Counted from the stretch's first letter, positions 16,300 to 25,059 are shown. The stretch is DNA of 55,550 bases from an uncultured Granulosicoccaceae bacterium (GCA_937928685.1 CALGJU010000106.1:1-55550), one strand, 5' to 3'. Notes: generated by a model not told the origin, from the letters alone. Numbers and translations are program-made.

Positions 16300-17910
16300 T
16301 TACAGCTGCGCCAGCGCTCGCTGCTGAACGAAGTGCTTTTCCTGCTTTCGGCGCTTACCGTCCGCTTTTACTTGTCGTTGGATTGAATCCAGCATAGATA
16401 GTAACGGTAGGTTTGTCTGTGGCAGGTGTGGGGAAAACAGGTGATATTCCAGCTGCTTTACCAGATCCGACTCGGCGCCCGCCAGCAGTGCCCGCGATGG
16501 CGGCTGCTGCAATTGCCGATATAGTGCCTCATTGCCACGTCGTGCTGAGGTGCGAAGGGCGCTGAAGTGTTGTTGCAATCGGGCACGATGGCCTATCCAC
16601 TTAACGAGCGCGGGAAGCCAGAGGAATAGTAATATCAGCACTGAGATCACAGAGGCCACATAAATGAAAAAACGCAATTGATTGGTCGATTGCAACCAGT
16701 GTTTAAATCGATTAACGCCGGTTTCCTGCAAGGCGAGCTTACTTAAGACATCTGCGCGATCGGGTAGCCCGACGTTGATCCGTCTTGCGGGAATAATGGC
16801 CTCTTTATATTCGCTATCACCGGTGCTCCACCAGGGGATTCTGACGGTGTCGAGAAACACAGGAATCGGGCTCTGAGCTTTGACTCTGTAGGTAAACTCT
16901 GCTGTTGATACCACACTACTACTAGTGAGTGTTTCATTGCGAGATGAGTTAATCAGGGTTTGTTGCACTGCACGGCTCTCAGGTACCACCGGTGACGGAA
17001 TCTGGCCGGCCAGTATACCCGTTGCACGTACTTTGATGGTGCGCTCCAGTTCGTCACCGGCACGCAGTTCAGTCGGTGGCATTGACCACTCTTCAGACAA
17101 TTGCAGCGTCTCGGCTGGCAGCCACCATGGGCCGCGATCATCGGCAGCGGCTTTTACCGGTAGTGATAGCGACTGCAGGCTGCGGGAAAATTCAGCGCGT
17201 TCGATACGTGACTTGGCAATGGTGCCGGTCCAGTGAATATCACCCAATGGTAAAGTGCCGGAGCGCTTCGGAAATATCAGGTAGTGCCACTCAGTTCGAA
17301 ACCAGTCCCGGTTAGCGCCTTTGAATGTGCGGCGATTACTGATGAGTTCCCGGGTGGTGAAGTCTGATAGCTCGGGCAGTGAAATTGATTCATTGTTGAG
17401 CGGGTAGCGATGCAATAGTTCGATAGTGAGTTTTACTTGTTGGTTTACCCACACCGTTTCTGGTGACAGTGAGGTATTGATTTGTAAGTCGTCGGCTTTT
17501 GGCTGCCATTCGGGTCGGGTGGCATCCAGCACTTTAATATGCACCGAGTTTGAGGTGATGTCTCCCGCCATTAGCGGGCCAATTACGACCACACCGGATT
17601 GCTTTGGAATCAAGTCCATTCGTCTTATTTTGATCTCTACAACTTTACCACCGATGACGGCAATCCGGGTTCCAGTGGTCTCGCGCACCATGGTCGCCTG
17701 TTCAAGTAGTGGTGCTAGATTTATCGGGTCAAGCAGGCCGGTAGATTCCAGCTCCAGCACCACCGCGTCACCTAAGTAAATTTCACTGGCATCAAAAGTA
17801 AGTTGTATGTAGGGCTTTGACGATATCGTTTGTGCGTAACTGCTTGTGCAGCTGAGCACTGCGACGCCAACGATCAAACGTGTAAGCAGATGAATAAGTT
17901 TTGCTACCAT
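16300..17910 (-). CDS. BatD-like (oxygen tolerance) membrane-anchored protein
   Basis: A 536-residue protein with an N-terminal signal peptide (to about residue 26, SYAQ), a long periplasmic beta-rich region made of several immunoglobulin-like units, one transmembrane segment near residues 410-432 (FFIYVASVISVLILLFLWLP) and a basic cytoplasmic tail. This is the layout of BatD, the largest component of the aerotolerance operons that pair with MoxR ATPases. It overlaps the TPR gene by seven bases and so is translationally coupled to it. In this locus the set stands in for the mxa accessory genes of methanol dehydrogenase clusters, where related proteins are needed for metal insertion into the enzyme; for this gene that is inference. 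Confidence 0.82.
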   Translation of the reverse strand: MVAKLIHLLTRLIVGVAVLSCTSSYAQTISSKPYIQLTFDASEIYLGDAVVLELESTGLLDPINLAPLLEQATMVRETTGTRIAVIGGKVVEIKIRRMDLIPKQSGVVVIGPLMAGDITSNSVHIKVLDATRPEWQPKADDLQINTSLSPETVWVNQQVKLTIELLHRYPLNNESISLPELSDFTTRELISNRRTFKGANRDWFRTEWHYLIFPKRSGTLPLGDIHWTGTIAKSRIERAEFSRSLQSLSLPVKAAADDRGPWWLPAETLQLSEEWSMPPTELRAGDELERTIKVRATGILAGQIPSPVVPESRAVQQTLINSSRNETLTSSSVVSTAEFTYRVKAQSPIPVFLDTVRIPWWSTGDSEYKEAIIPARRINVGLPDRADVLSKLALQETGVNRFKHWLQSTNQLRFFIYVASVISVLILLFLWLPALVKWIGHRARLQQHFSALRTSARRGNEALYRQLQQPPSRALLAGAESDLVKQLEYHLFSPHLPQTNLPLLSMLDSIQRQVKADGKRRKQEKHFVQQRALAQL

Positions 17911-18776
17911 GGGTTGCCGCCTTCAGGCGCTGCGTCACCAGCCGTTTTTCTTCTGGCAATTTCAAGTTCGATTTTTTTGGCTAAATATTTCTCAGCGTTA
18001 TGGTTGATCTGATTTAACCATTGCTCGTTAGCCTGTGCTGCCTCTAGACTTGCTCGCATGCTGGCCGCTTGCGCATCGCTGTTAGACTCTTTTCCTTCAG
18101 CACCGGTCGAGGCATTGCGTTCATCTGTAGATTCTGATTCGGTGCCCTGAGTTGAACCACCTTCCGGGCTGCCGTCATCTTTCAGGGTTTTATCGCTACC
18201 GGCCTCACCACTGTCTCCGGCCGCCATGGCCTCAGGGGAGGGAGCGCGATTGTCAGTGTCCCCCTCGCGGTCATCTCCGTTTTCCTTTTCTTCTTCAGGC
18301 TTTTCACTGCCTTCTTCTGAACTGCCACCGGCTTGCTCATCGCCGTCGCTCTCGACCCGGTCAATCTCATCACCTTTGCGTTCCAGCGCTGATTGACCCC
18401 GTTCATCCTGATCAAGGCTTAACATCTTTCGCATGATCTCTGCGTTGAAGGCCGAGTCTTCAAAGTCCGGTTGTCTCGCCAATGCCATCTGATACGCCTC
18501 CAGCGCCAGTGCGTAGTAACCCATTTTAACGTAGGTGTTGCCAAGGTTGTGCATGGCTAAATGATCATCAGCGCGGATGAATGCTTCAGCGGCGCGCCAC
18601 CATTGGCTTGACTGGTAGAAGGCAATGCCTTTCCAGGCCGGATCTGTGTAGATCTCTGCCGCCTCGGCAAAGCGCTCTTTTTGAAACAAGCGATGGGCGA
18701 TTTGGTTGTCGTCAGCGAGTGCGTAGGAATTGCAACACATTACGCTAAGCACAACGCAACGCAGCAAGGCAGTCAT
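17904..18776 (-). CDS. Periplasmic TPR protein with a long acidic tail (BatB/BatC-like)
   Basis: A 290-residue protein: signal peptide at 1-21 (ending YALA), TPR-like helices at about 25-115 (NLGNTYVKMGYYALALEAYQ), then about 100 residues of low-complexity sequence very rich in Asp, Glu, Gly and Ser (about 125-235), and a final helical segment with many Ala and Lys. It overlaps both neighbours by four and seven bases. TPR plus acidic disorder is common in BatB/C proteins; the acidic tail could bind multivalent cations, of interest in a locus that appears to make a lanthanide enzyme, but that is speculation. It corresponds in position to MxaK of methanol dehydrogenase clusters. Confidence 0.82.
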   Translation of the reverse strand: MTALLRCVVLSVMCCNSYALADDNQIAHRLFQKERFAEAAEIYTDPAWKGIAFYQSSQWWRAAEAFIRADDHLAMHNLGNTYVKMGYYALALEAYQMALARQPDFEDSAFNAEIMRKMLSLDQDERGQSALERKGDEIDRVESDGDEQAGGSSEEGSEKPEEEKENGDDREGDTDNRAPSPEAMAAGDSGEAGSDKTLKDDGSPEGGSTQGTESESTDERNASTGAEGKESNSDAQAASMRASLEAAQANEQWLNQINHNAEKYLAKKIELEIARRKTAGDAAPEGGNPW

Positions 18777-19690
18777 TCAAGCTCCCTGCGAAAAGCAAAC
18801 AGCATTAGCGGGATAGCAAGCAGCAATATCCAATGTGACTGATTCGACCAACGCAGCGTGGTAATCCCTGTTTGAGTTAAGAGTTTGTTATCTGTATCGA
18901 TGCTATTCAACCCAAGCCTGGAGAAATTCACGTTACCTATGCTATCTGCCTGTAGCATCAGACCGCCGCCGCTTGCGGCCATACTATTGGCAGCGTCTAC
19001 ATCGAAGGGTGCCGCGTTGCCTGTGTTGTCGCTACCAAATAAAATGAAATCGGTGCGATGCCCAAGGCTTGCGAGGCGAGCTACAGCGGCATCGGAGCGT
19101 GTGTTAAATCCACCCGTATCGGTTAACACAAACAGCCGTGCGTTAACCATACTGCTGCCGTCAATGACCGACCACGCAAGCGAAAAAGCGCGTGTTAAAT
19201 TAGAACCATCCATCGGCACAGTGCCGTAGTCGAGCAGGTTAACATTGTCTTTAAAGTGGGTAGAATCAAATGAGGGTGGTGCGATAACAAATGCATCACC
19301 GGAGTAGACGATTAGCGTAGTCGAATTTGCCATTGCACGCTCTGCAAGCGTTATAGCCGCACCCCGCATCGCAGATAATCTGGACGGCACGGTGTCTGTG
19401 AGCGTCATGGATCGAGATACATCTGCCAGCACGATCCACCCCTGGGTATGTTGATAGGTTTTGCTGTCATTCACTTGCAGTGAAGGCCCTGACAGCGCAG
19501 TGCATGCGATGGCGGCCAACAGCAGCGCGTGCTGCCGAAGGCTTGAGACAGTTTGCCCGCGTTGTAAATACTTAAGCACCGGTGGGCGTATAACGCGACG
19601 CCATCCGCTGTTGTTATCAGATCGGATAACAAGGTACGCTAGAAACAGCAGTACGGCTGGAAGCAGCCACCAGGGATGCAGCAAAGTCAT
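18773..19690 (-). CDS. Membrane-anchored von Willebrand A domain protein (MxaL/BatA-like)
   Basis: About 305 residues starting MTLLHPWWLLPAVLLFLAYL; the ATG at 19690 overlaps the stop codon of the preceding VWA gene by four bases, which decides this start over the upstream one at 19768. Transmembrane segments lie at about 8-22, 55-70 and at the C-terminus (WILLLAIPLMLFAF). Between them is a VWA domain with an intact metal-dependent adhesion motif, D90-x-S92-x-S94. VWA proteins of this kind pair with MoxR ATPases and DUF58 proteins in chaperone-like assemblies. It is the second of two VWA genes in a row, as in both bat operons and mxaC-mxaL. Confidence 0.86.
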   Translation of the reverse strand: MTLLHPWWLLPAVLLFLAYLVIRSDNNSGWRRVIRPPVLKYLQRGQTVSSLRQHALLLAAIACTALSGPSLQVNDSKTYQHTQGWIVLADVSRSMTLTDTVPSRLSAMRGAAITLAERAMANSTTLIVYSGDAFVIAPPSFDSTHFKDNVNLLDYGTVPMDGSNLTRAFSLAWSVIDGSSMVNARLFVLTDTGGFNTRSDAAVARLASLGHRTDFILFGSDNTGNAAPFDVDAANSMAASGGGLMLQADSIGNVNFSRLGLNSIDTDNKLLTQTGITTLRWSNQSHWILLLAIPLMLFAFRRELE

Positions 19691-20724
19691 GGTGTGGTGT
19701 CCGGTAACCCGGTACTGAATTGCCTTGCTTTTCGCTGAAGTGAAAGCAATGAGGTCAATACAAAGCACAGTAGTGCAATGGCTACAAAGATGTTTCTGAA
19801 ATCCTGTTTTATGATTAAAGGCGGTGCCACGGCATCAGCCGATTCAAGCTTGTCAATGGTGCTGTAGATTGCACGCAGTTCATCGCTGGTGCGAGCGCGA
19901 AAGAACTCACCGCCGGATGAGGCGGCAATAGACTTTAATGTCTCTTCATCGAGATCCGCTGCAGCTGATTGAAATTGTTGTGCAGCAGTTGCACCATCGC
20001 TGCCCAGGCCTATGGTGTGCACCACAATGCCCAGCGATTTAGCCAGCGTGGCGGCGTCTTCCGGTTCCACAGAGCCTGCGTTGTTGGTGCCATCTGATAA
20101 CAACACGATGGCTTTATCATCTGCGGGGTCTTCACGCAGGCTTTTTATAGCAAGGCCTAAGGCATCTCCCATGGCGGTGGTTCTACCCGCCATGCCAATG
20201 CCGCTGCTCAGTAGTATGGTATTAACCGAGGTTAGATCGTAGCTCAGTGGCGAGGCGATAAACGCCTCGCTGCCAAACAACACCAGCCCGACCCGGTCAC
20301 CGGTGCGGTCAGCGATAAACTGACTGGCGATACTTTTTACCACGGTCAATCGATCAACCGCCTCATCGTCGATGATAAAATCCCGCCTTTCCATACTGGT
20401 GGAAAGATCAATGAGTACAGACATAGCACGACCACTGGCTGGCTGTGCACTATTGTGTGCAGCCTTAAACGGCTGTGCGATAGCTGTGAGCAAGGCACAC
20501 CATGCGATACTAAGGAGTAGCAGCCTTAGTACCCGTGCGTTGCCGATGAAGCGGTTTGGTCCGCTGGCATCGACTTCGTTCAGTGCACTGCCTATGCTCG
20601 GTAACACCTTGATGGTGCTGCCCGCAGAACTACGTATGCTTCGCTTCAACCACGCGAACATTGGTAACAGCAATAGGGGTAAGGGTAGTAATATAAAGAT
20701 CCAGCCCCAGGTAAACTCCATCAT
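19687..20724 (-). CDS. Membrane-anchored von Willebrand A domain protein (MxaC/BatA-like)
   Basis: A 345-residue protein with the BatA layout: hydrophobic segments at about 7-24 and 65-83, a VWA domain starting near residue 100 with intact MIDAS residues D106-x-S108-x-S110 and a later VLLSDGTNN loop, and a C-terminal transmembrane segment near 310-330. The VWA domain faces the periplasm. It overlaps the DUF4381 gene upstream and the second VWA gene downstream by four bases each, so the whole set is translationally coupled. Its partner MoxR ATPase is encoded at 22138-23163. Confidence 0.88.
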   Translation of the reverse strand: MMEFTWGWIFILLPLPLLLLPMFAWLKRSIRSSAGSTIKVLPSIGSALNEVDASGPNRFIGNARVLRLLLLSIAWCALLTAIAQPFKAAHNSAQPASGRAMSVLIDLSTSMERRDFIIDDEAVDRLTVVKSIASQFIADRTGDRVGLVLFGSEAFIASPLSYDLTSVNTILLSSGIGMAGRTTAMGDALGLAIKSLREDPADDKAIVLLSDGTNNAGSVEPEDAATLAKSLGIVVHTIGLGSDGATAAQQFQSAAADLDEETLKSIAASSGGEFFRARTSDELRAIYSTIDKLESADAVAPPLIIKQDFRNIFVAIALLCFVLTSLLSLQRKARQFSTGLPDTTP

Positions 20725-21215
20725 TGCTGCCAGTTCCGTCGACGGATCAAACGTGAGAGATCACGATAGATATTTTCCGGCGTTTGCGTGTTTTGTTGAT
20801 AGATCGCGCTGCCGAATATGCTGCCTTCGCCTTCAGTGAAATAGTGCGTGTTAAAAAACCGGTCAAGGTAGGTGAGCCATGCATTACCAGACAAGTGCAT
20901 TGCCTTAGCGTTTTTATCATGTGCCTTAGCGTTTTTATCATGTGTAAGTGCAATGCGCTTTAACAGTGCGGCGGTTTGTTCCAGTGCGTGTACGCTGCCA
21001 CTTTGTTCTATCGCCTTGAGCTCTCTACGTGCCTGTGAAGCCCAGGTGTTACGCTTGCGGTGGCGCGAAAAAAATATCGCTGTAAGTGCCAGCAGTATCA
21101 ACATGCCTGCTAGTAGCATTGGCCAGACAGGCGGCACTGGTGGTGCGGTGGGCAGGTGGATGTCCCGAACCAGCGCTAACAATTGTGTGGCATCGAGATC
21201 GTCCATTACAGCCAT
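20721..21215 (-). CDS. DUF4381 family membrane protein
   Basis: A 164-residue protein with one transmembrane segment at about 31-50 (WPMLLAGMLILLALTAIFFS) preceded by a proline-rich stretch and followed by a basic helical cytoplasmic domain. This matches the DUF4381 proteins that stand between DUF58 and VWA genes in MoxR-linked operons. Residues around 85-98 hold an exact duplication of the heptad HDKNAKA. It overlaps both neighbours (10 and 4 bases). Function is unknown beyond membership of the MoxR/VWA complex set. Confidence 0.82.
   Translation of the reverse strand: MAVMDDLDATQLLALVRDIHLPTAPPVPPVWPMLLAGMLILLALTAIFFSRHRKRNTWASQARRELKAIEQSGSVHALEQTAALLKRIALTHDKNAKAHDKNAKAMHLSGNAWLTYLDRFFNTHYFTEGEGSIFGSAIYQQNTQTPENIYRDLSRLIRRRNWQQ
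20902..20943. repeat. Exact 21-bp tandem duplication inside the DUF4381 gene
   Basis: GCCTTAGCGTTTTTATCATGT occurs twice head to tail, starting at 20902 and 20923. Being a multiple of three it keeps the frame and adds one extra heptad, HDKNAKA. The identity of the two units suggests a recent slippage event. Confidence 0.9.
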
Positions 21216-22135
21216 GCTCTTTGTTGTAGCGTTGCCAGTAATGATTCGGGGCCAATAGTTGTGGAGACAGATTCCAGCGGTACATCGGTGTTTTTAAACT
21301 GTCGCTTGCGTTGTTGAATATTGCTTTCCAAAGCGCGCGCCAGTTCAGCATGGTTGGCGCGGTTGATTGTTGTGGTGTTATGGCGGGCTGCGGTTTTATA
21401 GCGATACTCGCCAGGCGGCAGGCCGGTTAACTCCAGCGGGTCAAGCAGCAGGATGGCCTTCATCTGTCCGGTCATTGCGGTGGCTGGAAGCAAGTGATGC
21501 CAGCGCTGATCTTGCTGGGTGTCAAAGCCTGAAAAAAAGAAATAACTGCCGGACTGCCTGCTTCGTTGATTGATCAGCTCAAGCAGATCAGACAAAGGGG
21601 GGGCGGTTTGATCGGCGTTGTTATCGGAGTGTGCAGCGAATTCACTCGCGATTAACTCAAGTGCTCGCAGTACACCGGTATTGCCCGCGGTGGGACGTGA
21701 CGACTGCACACCGTTTGACGAGATCACCATGGCAGCACATCGGTCACCGGCATAGCTGGCCTGCCATAGTACAGCGGCTGCTAACCACCCTGCGCTGACC
21801 GCTCTCAAGCAGACGCTGCCGGTGAACATGGAGGGTCGCAGATCTACCACCACGGTGGAGACGTGCTCGCGTTCTTCACGATACAGCCGGGTATAGGGTT
21901 CGTTGCTTCGTGCGGTGACGTTCCAGTCTATATGTCTGACATCATCGCCACTGTTGTATTGACGCAGGTCGATAAACTCAAGACCCTGGCCACGCCTAGG
22001 ACCCGTCCGCTGACCCGGAAAGTCACTACGACCGATATGTCCCGCTGTGCGTTGCCGAAGAATGTTGAAGCGTGCTTCTATCAGCGTCTGCAACGCGAGT
22101 GAGGTACCGTGGTTTTGCAGTGCCTCGTTTGCCAT
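21206..22135 (-). CDS. DUF58 domain protein of the MoxR operon
   Basis: A 309-residue soluble protein with the DUF58 hallmark around residues 48-70: GLEFIDLRQYNSGDDVRHID followed by WNVTARSNEPYTRLY, and a VWA-like core beginning VSTVVVDLRPSMFTG. DUF58 proteins are the usual direct neighbours of MoxR ATPases and correspond to MxaS in methanol dehydrogenase clusters. The ATG lies two bases after the moxR stop codon. The VWA-like metal motif is degenerate (D-x-R-x-S), as is common in DUF58 proteins. Confidence 0.9.
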   Translation of the reverse strand: MANEALQNHGTSLALQTLIEARFNILRQRTAGHIGRSDFPGQRTGPRRGQGLEFIDLRQYNSGDDVRHIDWNVTARSNEPYTRLYREEREHVSTVVVDLRPSMFTGSVCLRAVSAGWLAAAVLWQASYAGDRCAAMVISSNGVQSSRPTAGNTGVLRALELIASEFAAHSDNNADQTAPPLSDLLELINQRSRQSGSYFFFSGFDTQQDQRWHHLLPATAMTGQMKAILLLDPLELTGLPPGEYRYKTAARHNTTTINRANHAELARALESNIQQRKRQFKNTDVPLESVSTTIGPESLLATLQQRAWL

Positions 22136-22137
22136 GA

Positions 22138-23163
22138 TTATACGACTGCAGTGTTGTCCAGAATTCTGTGAACCAATTGTCTGGTACTGACGCCTTGTGC
22201 TTGCGCGTGGTAATTCAGAACTATACGGCCACTGAGTATGTCTGGCGCAAGAACGGCAATGTCTTCCGGCGTGGCGTGATCGCGACCGTCAAGCCAGGCT
22301 CGTGCCTGCGCGGCGCGGGCGAGAAAAATAGACCCTCTGGGGCTTGACGGGTGCTCTACTGTATCGGCTTCGCGACCGGCCAGGCCGTAGCCTCTGGTGG
22401 CCGTCACCAGGCGTACAATGTAACCGCGTACTGCATCACTGATGAACACGCTTTGTGCGGCTTGTCTTGCGGTAGCGATGTCAGCAGGTTGAAGGTGAGA
22501 GTCAGCCGTGAGATTGCCGTTTGCGGCGTCTTCATTGAGTACCAGATCGAGTATCTGATGTTCTAATTTGGGGCCAGGCATTGCCACGTTGACAAAAAAC
22601 ATAAAGCGGTCGAGCTGTGCTTCAGGCAGCGGGTAAGTGCCTTCGTGTTCAATCGGGTTCTGTGTGGCGACAACTATAAACGGATCTTTCAGCGGATAGG
22701 TGTTGCCCGCGGCTGAAATCTGTTTTTCTCCCATCGCTTCCAGAAGGGCGCTTTGCACCTTTGGCGGAGCGCGGTTAATTTCATCCACCAACACCACGTT
22801 GTTAAACAACGGCCCCGGTATAAAAGTGAAGGTGCCCTGGTGTTGTTGATAGACGTTGGTGCCTGTCAGGTCGGCAGGTAATAAATCAGGGGTGGCTTGT
22901 ATTCGTACGAAGTCGGCGTTGAGCAGAGCTGCAAAGGTATTAACAGTGCGGGTTTTGGCAAGGCCTGGTGAGCCTTCAATTAATACATGGCCGCCAGTGA
23001 TTACGGCGACCAGTAATCTTTCAATCAGTTTTTCGTGGCCCACCAAGCGCTGTTTCATCGAGTGGCGTACGGCGCTGAACTGCTGCAATACAGTGTCGCT
23101 GGCAGGCAGCGATAGCGCCGCGGTCGATGGCACAGGCGGCGGGTGTTGGTTTGAAATTGTCAC
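22138..23163 (-). CDS. moxR: MoxR family AAA+ ATPase
   Basis: A 341-residue AAA+ ATPase. Walker A is EGSPGLAKT near residue 58, Walker B VVLVDEINRAPP near 122, sensor 1 VVATQNPIEHEGTYPLPEAQ near 165 and the sensor 2/lid region follows LAGREADTVEHPSSPRGS. MoxR proteins act as chaperones with VWA-domain partners to activate enzyme complexes, often in metal-cofactor insertion. The start is GTG at 23163, with AGGGG upstream on the coding strand. It leads the Bat/mxa-like block, 78 bp after the CxxxCW protein gene. Confidence 0.92.
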   Translation of the reverse strand: MTISNQHPPPVPSTAALSLPASDTVLQQFSAVRHSMKQRLVGHEKLIERLLVAVITGGHVLIEGSPGLAKTRTVNTFAALLNADFVRIQATPDLLPADLTGTNVYQQHQGTFTFIPGPLFNNVVLVDEINRAPPKVQSALLEAMGEKQISAAGNTYPLKDPFIVVATQNPIEHEGTYPLPEAQLDRFMFFVNVAMPGPKLEHQILDLVLNEDAANGNLTADSHLQPADIATARQAAQSVFISDAVRGYIVRLVTATRGYGLAGREADTVEHPSSPRGSIFLARAAQARAWLDGRDHATPEDIAVLAPDILSGRIVLNYHAQAQGVSTRQLVHRILDNTAVV

Positions 23164-23241
23164 GTGCGTTGTGCCCCTAATGTACTGGTCATCTTATACG
23201 GCTTATTATCCGCGCACTGGTAACTTTTACCAATCGATGAT

Positions 23242-23898
23242 TCAATAATCCTCACCAAAGAAATTGACCGGTTCAGCCACAACGAGGGGATGGCCTTGTT
23301 CCAGCCATCCATCGGTGCCGTCAGGGTACCAGAAAATATTTTCGTAGCCCCACTGCAATGCGCGTCGCGCGGCATTCCAACTCTGCCAACAGTCAGCGGT
23401 ACAGTAAAAGAGTAACGGGGTTTGCATGTCGTTATTAGTTAAAAGTGTAAGGTTTCGTTCGAAATAGTCGATGTGTTCTTGCTCGAGGTGCCCGCGCCCG
23501 ACCTCAGGTAACCAGGTAGAGCCCGCTATATTCTGGTGCGATTCGTTGGTTATCCAGTGACCATCGATGGGATCGGCGCCGAGGCCGCGCGGTGGGAAGA
23601 CATCAATAAACACAACCTGGCCTGTATTGAAGAGCTGAAATGCCCGGCTGGTACTGACGACTTCTGTTCCTGGATTGGTCTCTGGAACCGGCCCGCGATA
23701 GCGATTCATGCGAAAGCCGGTGTTTGTATCGACCCCGCGTGGCAACTTTGAGTCAATCGCAGAGGCGCTGCTGTGTGGTCTGGGGTTGACAGGAGGCTCA
23801 GTCGTTGGCGGGTCACCCGCGATGACGATTTGCGGTGTGCTAAAAGCCAGCAACAGAGCGGTGATGAATGCTGCCCAGGAGTGTTGATGATTTCGCAT
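23242..23898 (-). CDS. PQQ-dependent catabolism-associated CxxxCW rhodanese-like protein
   Basis: A 218-residue exported protein: signal peptide to about residue 27, then a rhodanese-like fold with FIDVFPPRG near residue 98 and a C166-x3-C170-W171 motif in FYCTADCWQSWNAARRA. This matches the family that occurs with PQQ alcohol dehydrogenases and the YVTN propeller protein. The two cysteines suggest periplasmic thiol or redox chemistry, possibly a relay partner of the SoxYZ-like carrier and metallohydrolase encoded in the opposite operon; the reaction is not known. It is the first gene of the leftward operon. Confidence 0.88.
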   Translation of the reverse strand: MRNHQHSWAAFITALLLAFSTPQIVIAGDPPTTEPPVNPRPHSSASAIDSKLPRGVDTNTGFRMNRYRGPVPETNPGTEVVSTSRAFQLFNTGQVVFIDVFPPRGLGADPIDGHWITNESHQNIAGSTWLPEVGRGHLEQEHIDYFERNLTLLTNNDMQTPLLFYCTADCWQSWNAARRALQWGYENIFWYPDGTDGWLEQGHPLVVAEPVNFFGEDY

Positions 23899-23971
23899 CT
23901 GTATTTTGATGTTTTACCTTTACCCGTTGTGCTGTCCCGAGATAGGATAAATCAAATCTAGGAGAAATTTC
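23899..23971. promoter_or_regulatory. Shared divergent promoter region of the two quinoprotein operons
   Basis: Only 73 bp separate the start codons of two long divergent operons, so their promoters must overlap or lie back to back. The rightward gene has a good ribosome-binding site (TAGGAGAAATTTC before the ATG). I see no clear dyad or sigma-70 hexamers. Nothing encoding a regulator (such as a PedR-type response regulator) is in the locus. Confidence 0.5.
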
Positions 23972-25009
23972 ATGAAATCGGTTTTAGCACTGCAGCTCAA
24001 GAAAAAGATAAACTGCCTAACCCGGGTCTTAGGTTGTGGCCTGCTGGTCGCGGCCAGCACGCTTATGCCGCTTCACGTGGCACAAGCGGACAATACTCCG
24101 GTGAAGGTCGGGGTGTTGAAGTTTGGTACCGTGAACTGGGAACTTAAATCAATGCGCCATGGCGAGTTCGATAAAGCCAACGGTGTAGAAGTTGAAATTG
24201 TACCCTTTGCAAGTGGTGATGCTACTCGTATCGCGCTGCAGGGCGGCGCAGTAGATGTCATAGTTGCAGATTGGTTGTGGGTCTCGCGCCAGCGTGCTGA
24301 TGGGGCCAAACTCACTTTCGCGCCTTACTCCTCCTCTGTTGGCGCCATCATGGTGGGTTCAGACAGCGGTATTACATCGCTCGCAGATATGAAGGGCAAG
24401 AAGATCGGTGTTGCCGGTGGCCCGTTAGACAAGAGTTGGTTACTTTTGCAGGGCATGGCCAAACAGGAACACGGTTTTGACTTAAAAGCGGAAAATGAGA
24501 TCGCCTTTGGTGCACCACCCCTGCTGGCAGAAAAGACACGTCAGGGAGAACTAGACGCAATGCTCAACTACTGGCACTACTGCGCAAGACTGGAAGCTGA
24601 TGGATTTCAACGTCTTGTCAGTGCTGAAGATGCTGCCGCCACTTTGGGTTCCACCGGGCCGGTCTCCGCCATTGGTTATGTCTTTGCAGATGAGTGGGCT
24701 GCCAACAACCCGGAAGCCGCCAAAGGTTTTATACAGGCATCACGTGATACTAAGGCGCTGTTGAAGTCGTCTGATGATGAATGGGCGCGTCTTGGTAGTA
24801 GCGGGGCAATAAAAGACAAAGGTGCAGCACTCACCACGCTTAGAGATCGCTTTCGTGAGGGAATCCCTGTACGGCCGATCGCAGACGAGATTGCAGACGC
24901 AGGTAAGTTGTACAAAGTGTTGGCTGAACTTGGTGGTGAAAAGCTGGTGGGCAAATCTCCGGTTATGGTGGAAGGCACTTACTGGCCGCAGCTTGAAGAG
25001 CAAAACTAG
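23972..25009 (+). CDS. ABC transporter substrate-binding protein (NitT/TauT-like) of the quinoprotein locus
   Basis: A 345-residue periplasmic binding protein with a long signal region (basic residues 1-17, hydrophobic 20-35, cleavage near VAQA-DN at about 40). The fold is of the NitT/TauT/SsuA type: VKVGVLKFGTVNWELKSMRH near the start, then DVIVADWLWVSRQRADGAK and the hinge block MKGKKIGVAGGPLDKSWLL. It is followed by its permease and ATPase genes. Such a set accompanies many PQQ alcohol dehydrogenase loci. The ligand is not known; candidates are an alcohol-derived acid, the PQQ cofactor or a metal complex, none demonstrated. Good ribosome-binding site AGGAGA. Confidence 0.85.
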   Translation: MKSVLALQLKKKINCLTRVLGCGLLVAASTLMPLHVAQADNTPVKVGVLKFGTVNWELKSMRHGEFDKANGVEVEIVPFASGDATRIALQGGAVDVIVADWLWVSRQRADGAKLTFAPYSSSVGAIMVGSDSGITSLADMKGKKIGVAGGPLDKSWLLLQGMAKQEHGFDLKAENEIAFGAPPLLAEKTRQGELDAMLNYWHYCARLEADGFQRLVSAEDAAATLGSTGPVSAIGYVFADEWAANNPEAAKGFIQASRDTKALLKSSDDEWARLGSSGAIKDKGAALTTLRDRFREGIPVRPIADEIADAGKLYKVLAELGGEKLVGKSPVMVEGTYWPQLEEQN

Positions 25010-25059
25010 CGATTTATTACTGAAGCCATGTCATTGAACACTGTGCGATTGAACTGTTA

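Noticed and set aside
19691-19768. Upstream start for the second VWA protein
   Set aside because: It would overlap the previous gene by about 80 bases and add a polar stretch before the first membrane segment; the ATG at 19690 gives the usual four-base overlap.
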